Positions 63,834 to 64,000 of a DNA stretch of 64,000 nt are shown in pieces (position 1 is the stretch's first letter; each line of letters opens with the position of its first letter). The stretch is taken from positions 1,178,001 through 1,242,000 of the forward strand of contig NZ_AP014648.1 in assembly GCF_000828475.1 (NCBI RefSeq). Direction: 5' to 3'. The notes beneath the pieces are model-generated. The model was not told where the DNA came from. It saw only the letters and a list, made by a program, of their open reading frames with translations, and did not search any database. The stretch is from Methyloceanibacter caenitepidi. Lineage in GTDB: Bacteria; Pseudomonadota; Alphaproteobacteria; Rhizobiales; Methyloligellaceae. The translations under genes were made by a program, and so were the position numbers.

Positions 63834-64000
63834 TTTTCGGCCTCCTATTGAGTTCTTCTGATGGCATCAAGATAGTGAGCTGCCGGCGAGGGGCTTGCTA
63901 AGAATTGCCCGGCCTTGCAGGCTTTTGCGGCTATCCTCGAGCGGCGAATTTCGCGTCCAAATCGTCGTTTGCGAAAGCCACCCACCGCAGCGGGATGACA

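Noticed and set aside
1..64000. CRISPR arrays, tRNA and rRNA genes
   Set aside because: No regularly spaced repeats, cloverleaf-like sequences or rRNA motifs were seen on reading. A dedicated scan (tRNAscan, CRISPR finder) would be needed to be certain.

Overview
The window reads as chromosomal DNA from a Hyphomicrobiales-type alphaproteobacterium with methylotrophic traits. The signs are a PQQ alcohol dehydrogenase with the lanthanide-type aspartate pair, a 5-formyl-THF cyclo-ligase, two Rrf2/NsrR NO sensors, an aa3 oxidase subunit I, and alphaproteobacterial terminase/DUF2924/DUF3489 genes. The genus cannot be fixed by reading alone. I saw no rRNA, tRNA or CRISPR array.

0-8.3 kb: a partial MocR/PdxR-like regulator (running off the left edge) diverges from xoxF, which is followed by two strong hairpins, a secreted vWA protein and a 2OG-Fe dioxygenase-like protein. 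A cytochrome P460-like protein diverges from nsrR copy 1 across a 23-bp dyad. A PAS protein, a LysR regulator and a formyl-THF cyclo-ligase follow.

8.4-14.6 kb: cysJ-cysI-peroxiredoxin-metB form a sulfur assimilation operon. Its last gene encodes a 2TM plus beta-rich protein resembling the Cap15 (CBASS effector) architecture, with no cyclase nearby.

14.7-18.9 kb: a fragment of a second 2OG-Fe dioxygenase abuts a broken nnrS. Then, on the minus strand, come DUF488, an orphan cytochrome oxidase subunit I, a 7Fe ferredoxin and a group III truncated globin. The globin diverges from nsrR copy 2 across two NsrR-type boxes, so this looks like an NO-responsive operon.

19-27.9 kb: an IS110 scar, then a run of unrecognised secreted and membrane proteins. 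One is a 91-aa precursor ending in a six-cysteine knottin (inhibitor cystine knot) spacing. A LuxR-type response regulator and a hybrid histidine kinase converge with overlapping 3' ends.

28-32.6 kb and 45.7-49 kb: two halves of a molybdenum region. The first has iorA-iorB-xdhC-mocA (an exported Mo-hydroxylase with its maturation factors). The second has a ModE box, modE, a porin, modA and a truncated modB.

32.6-45.6 kb: an integrated element between those halves. It carries a Lamassu-like nuclease/SMC-ATPase pair, a large serine recombinase with DUF2924 and DUF3489 partners, a thermonuclease-like protein, an XRE regulator, a terminase large subunit, a DUF5681 protein, a ParB-methyltransferase fusion and ORFans. 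It has no capsid, tail or lysis genes, so it could be a phage satellite or another unclassified mobile element.

48.9-64 kb: a graveyard of modB, HxlR and HAD fragments precedes an arylsulfatase with a divergent AraC regulator, an EmrAB-type efflux pair, an alpha/beta hydrolase, DUF1275 and EF-hand proteins, a bicupin with a di-heme peroxidase, FetAB-like ABC genes, a small exported repeat protein and Dps. The last block suggests iron and peroxide handling.
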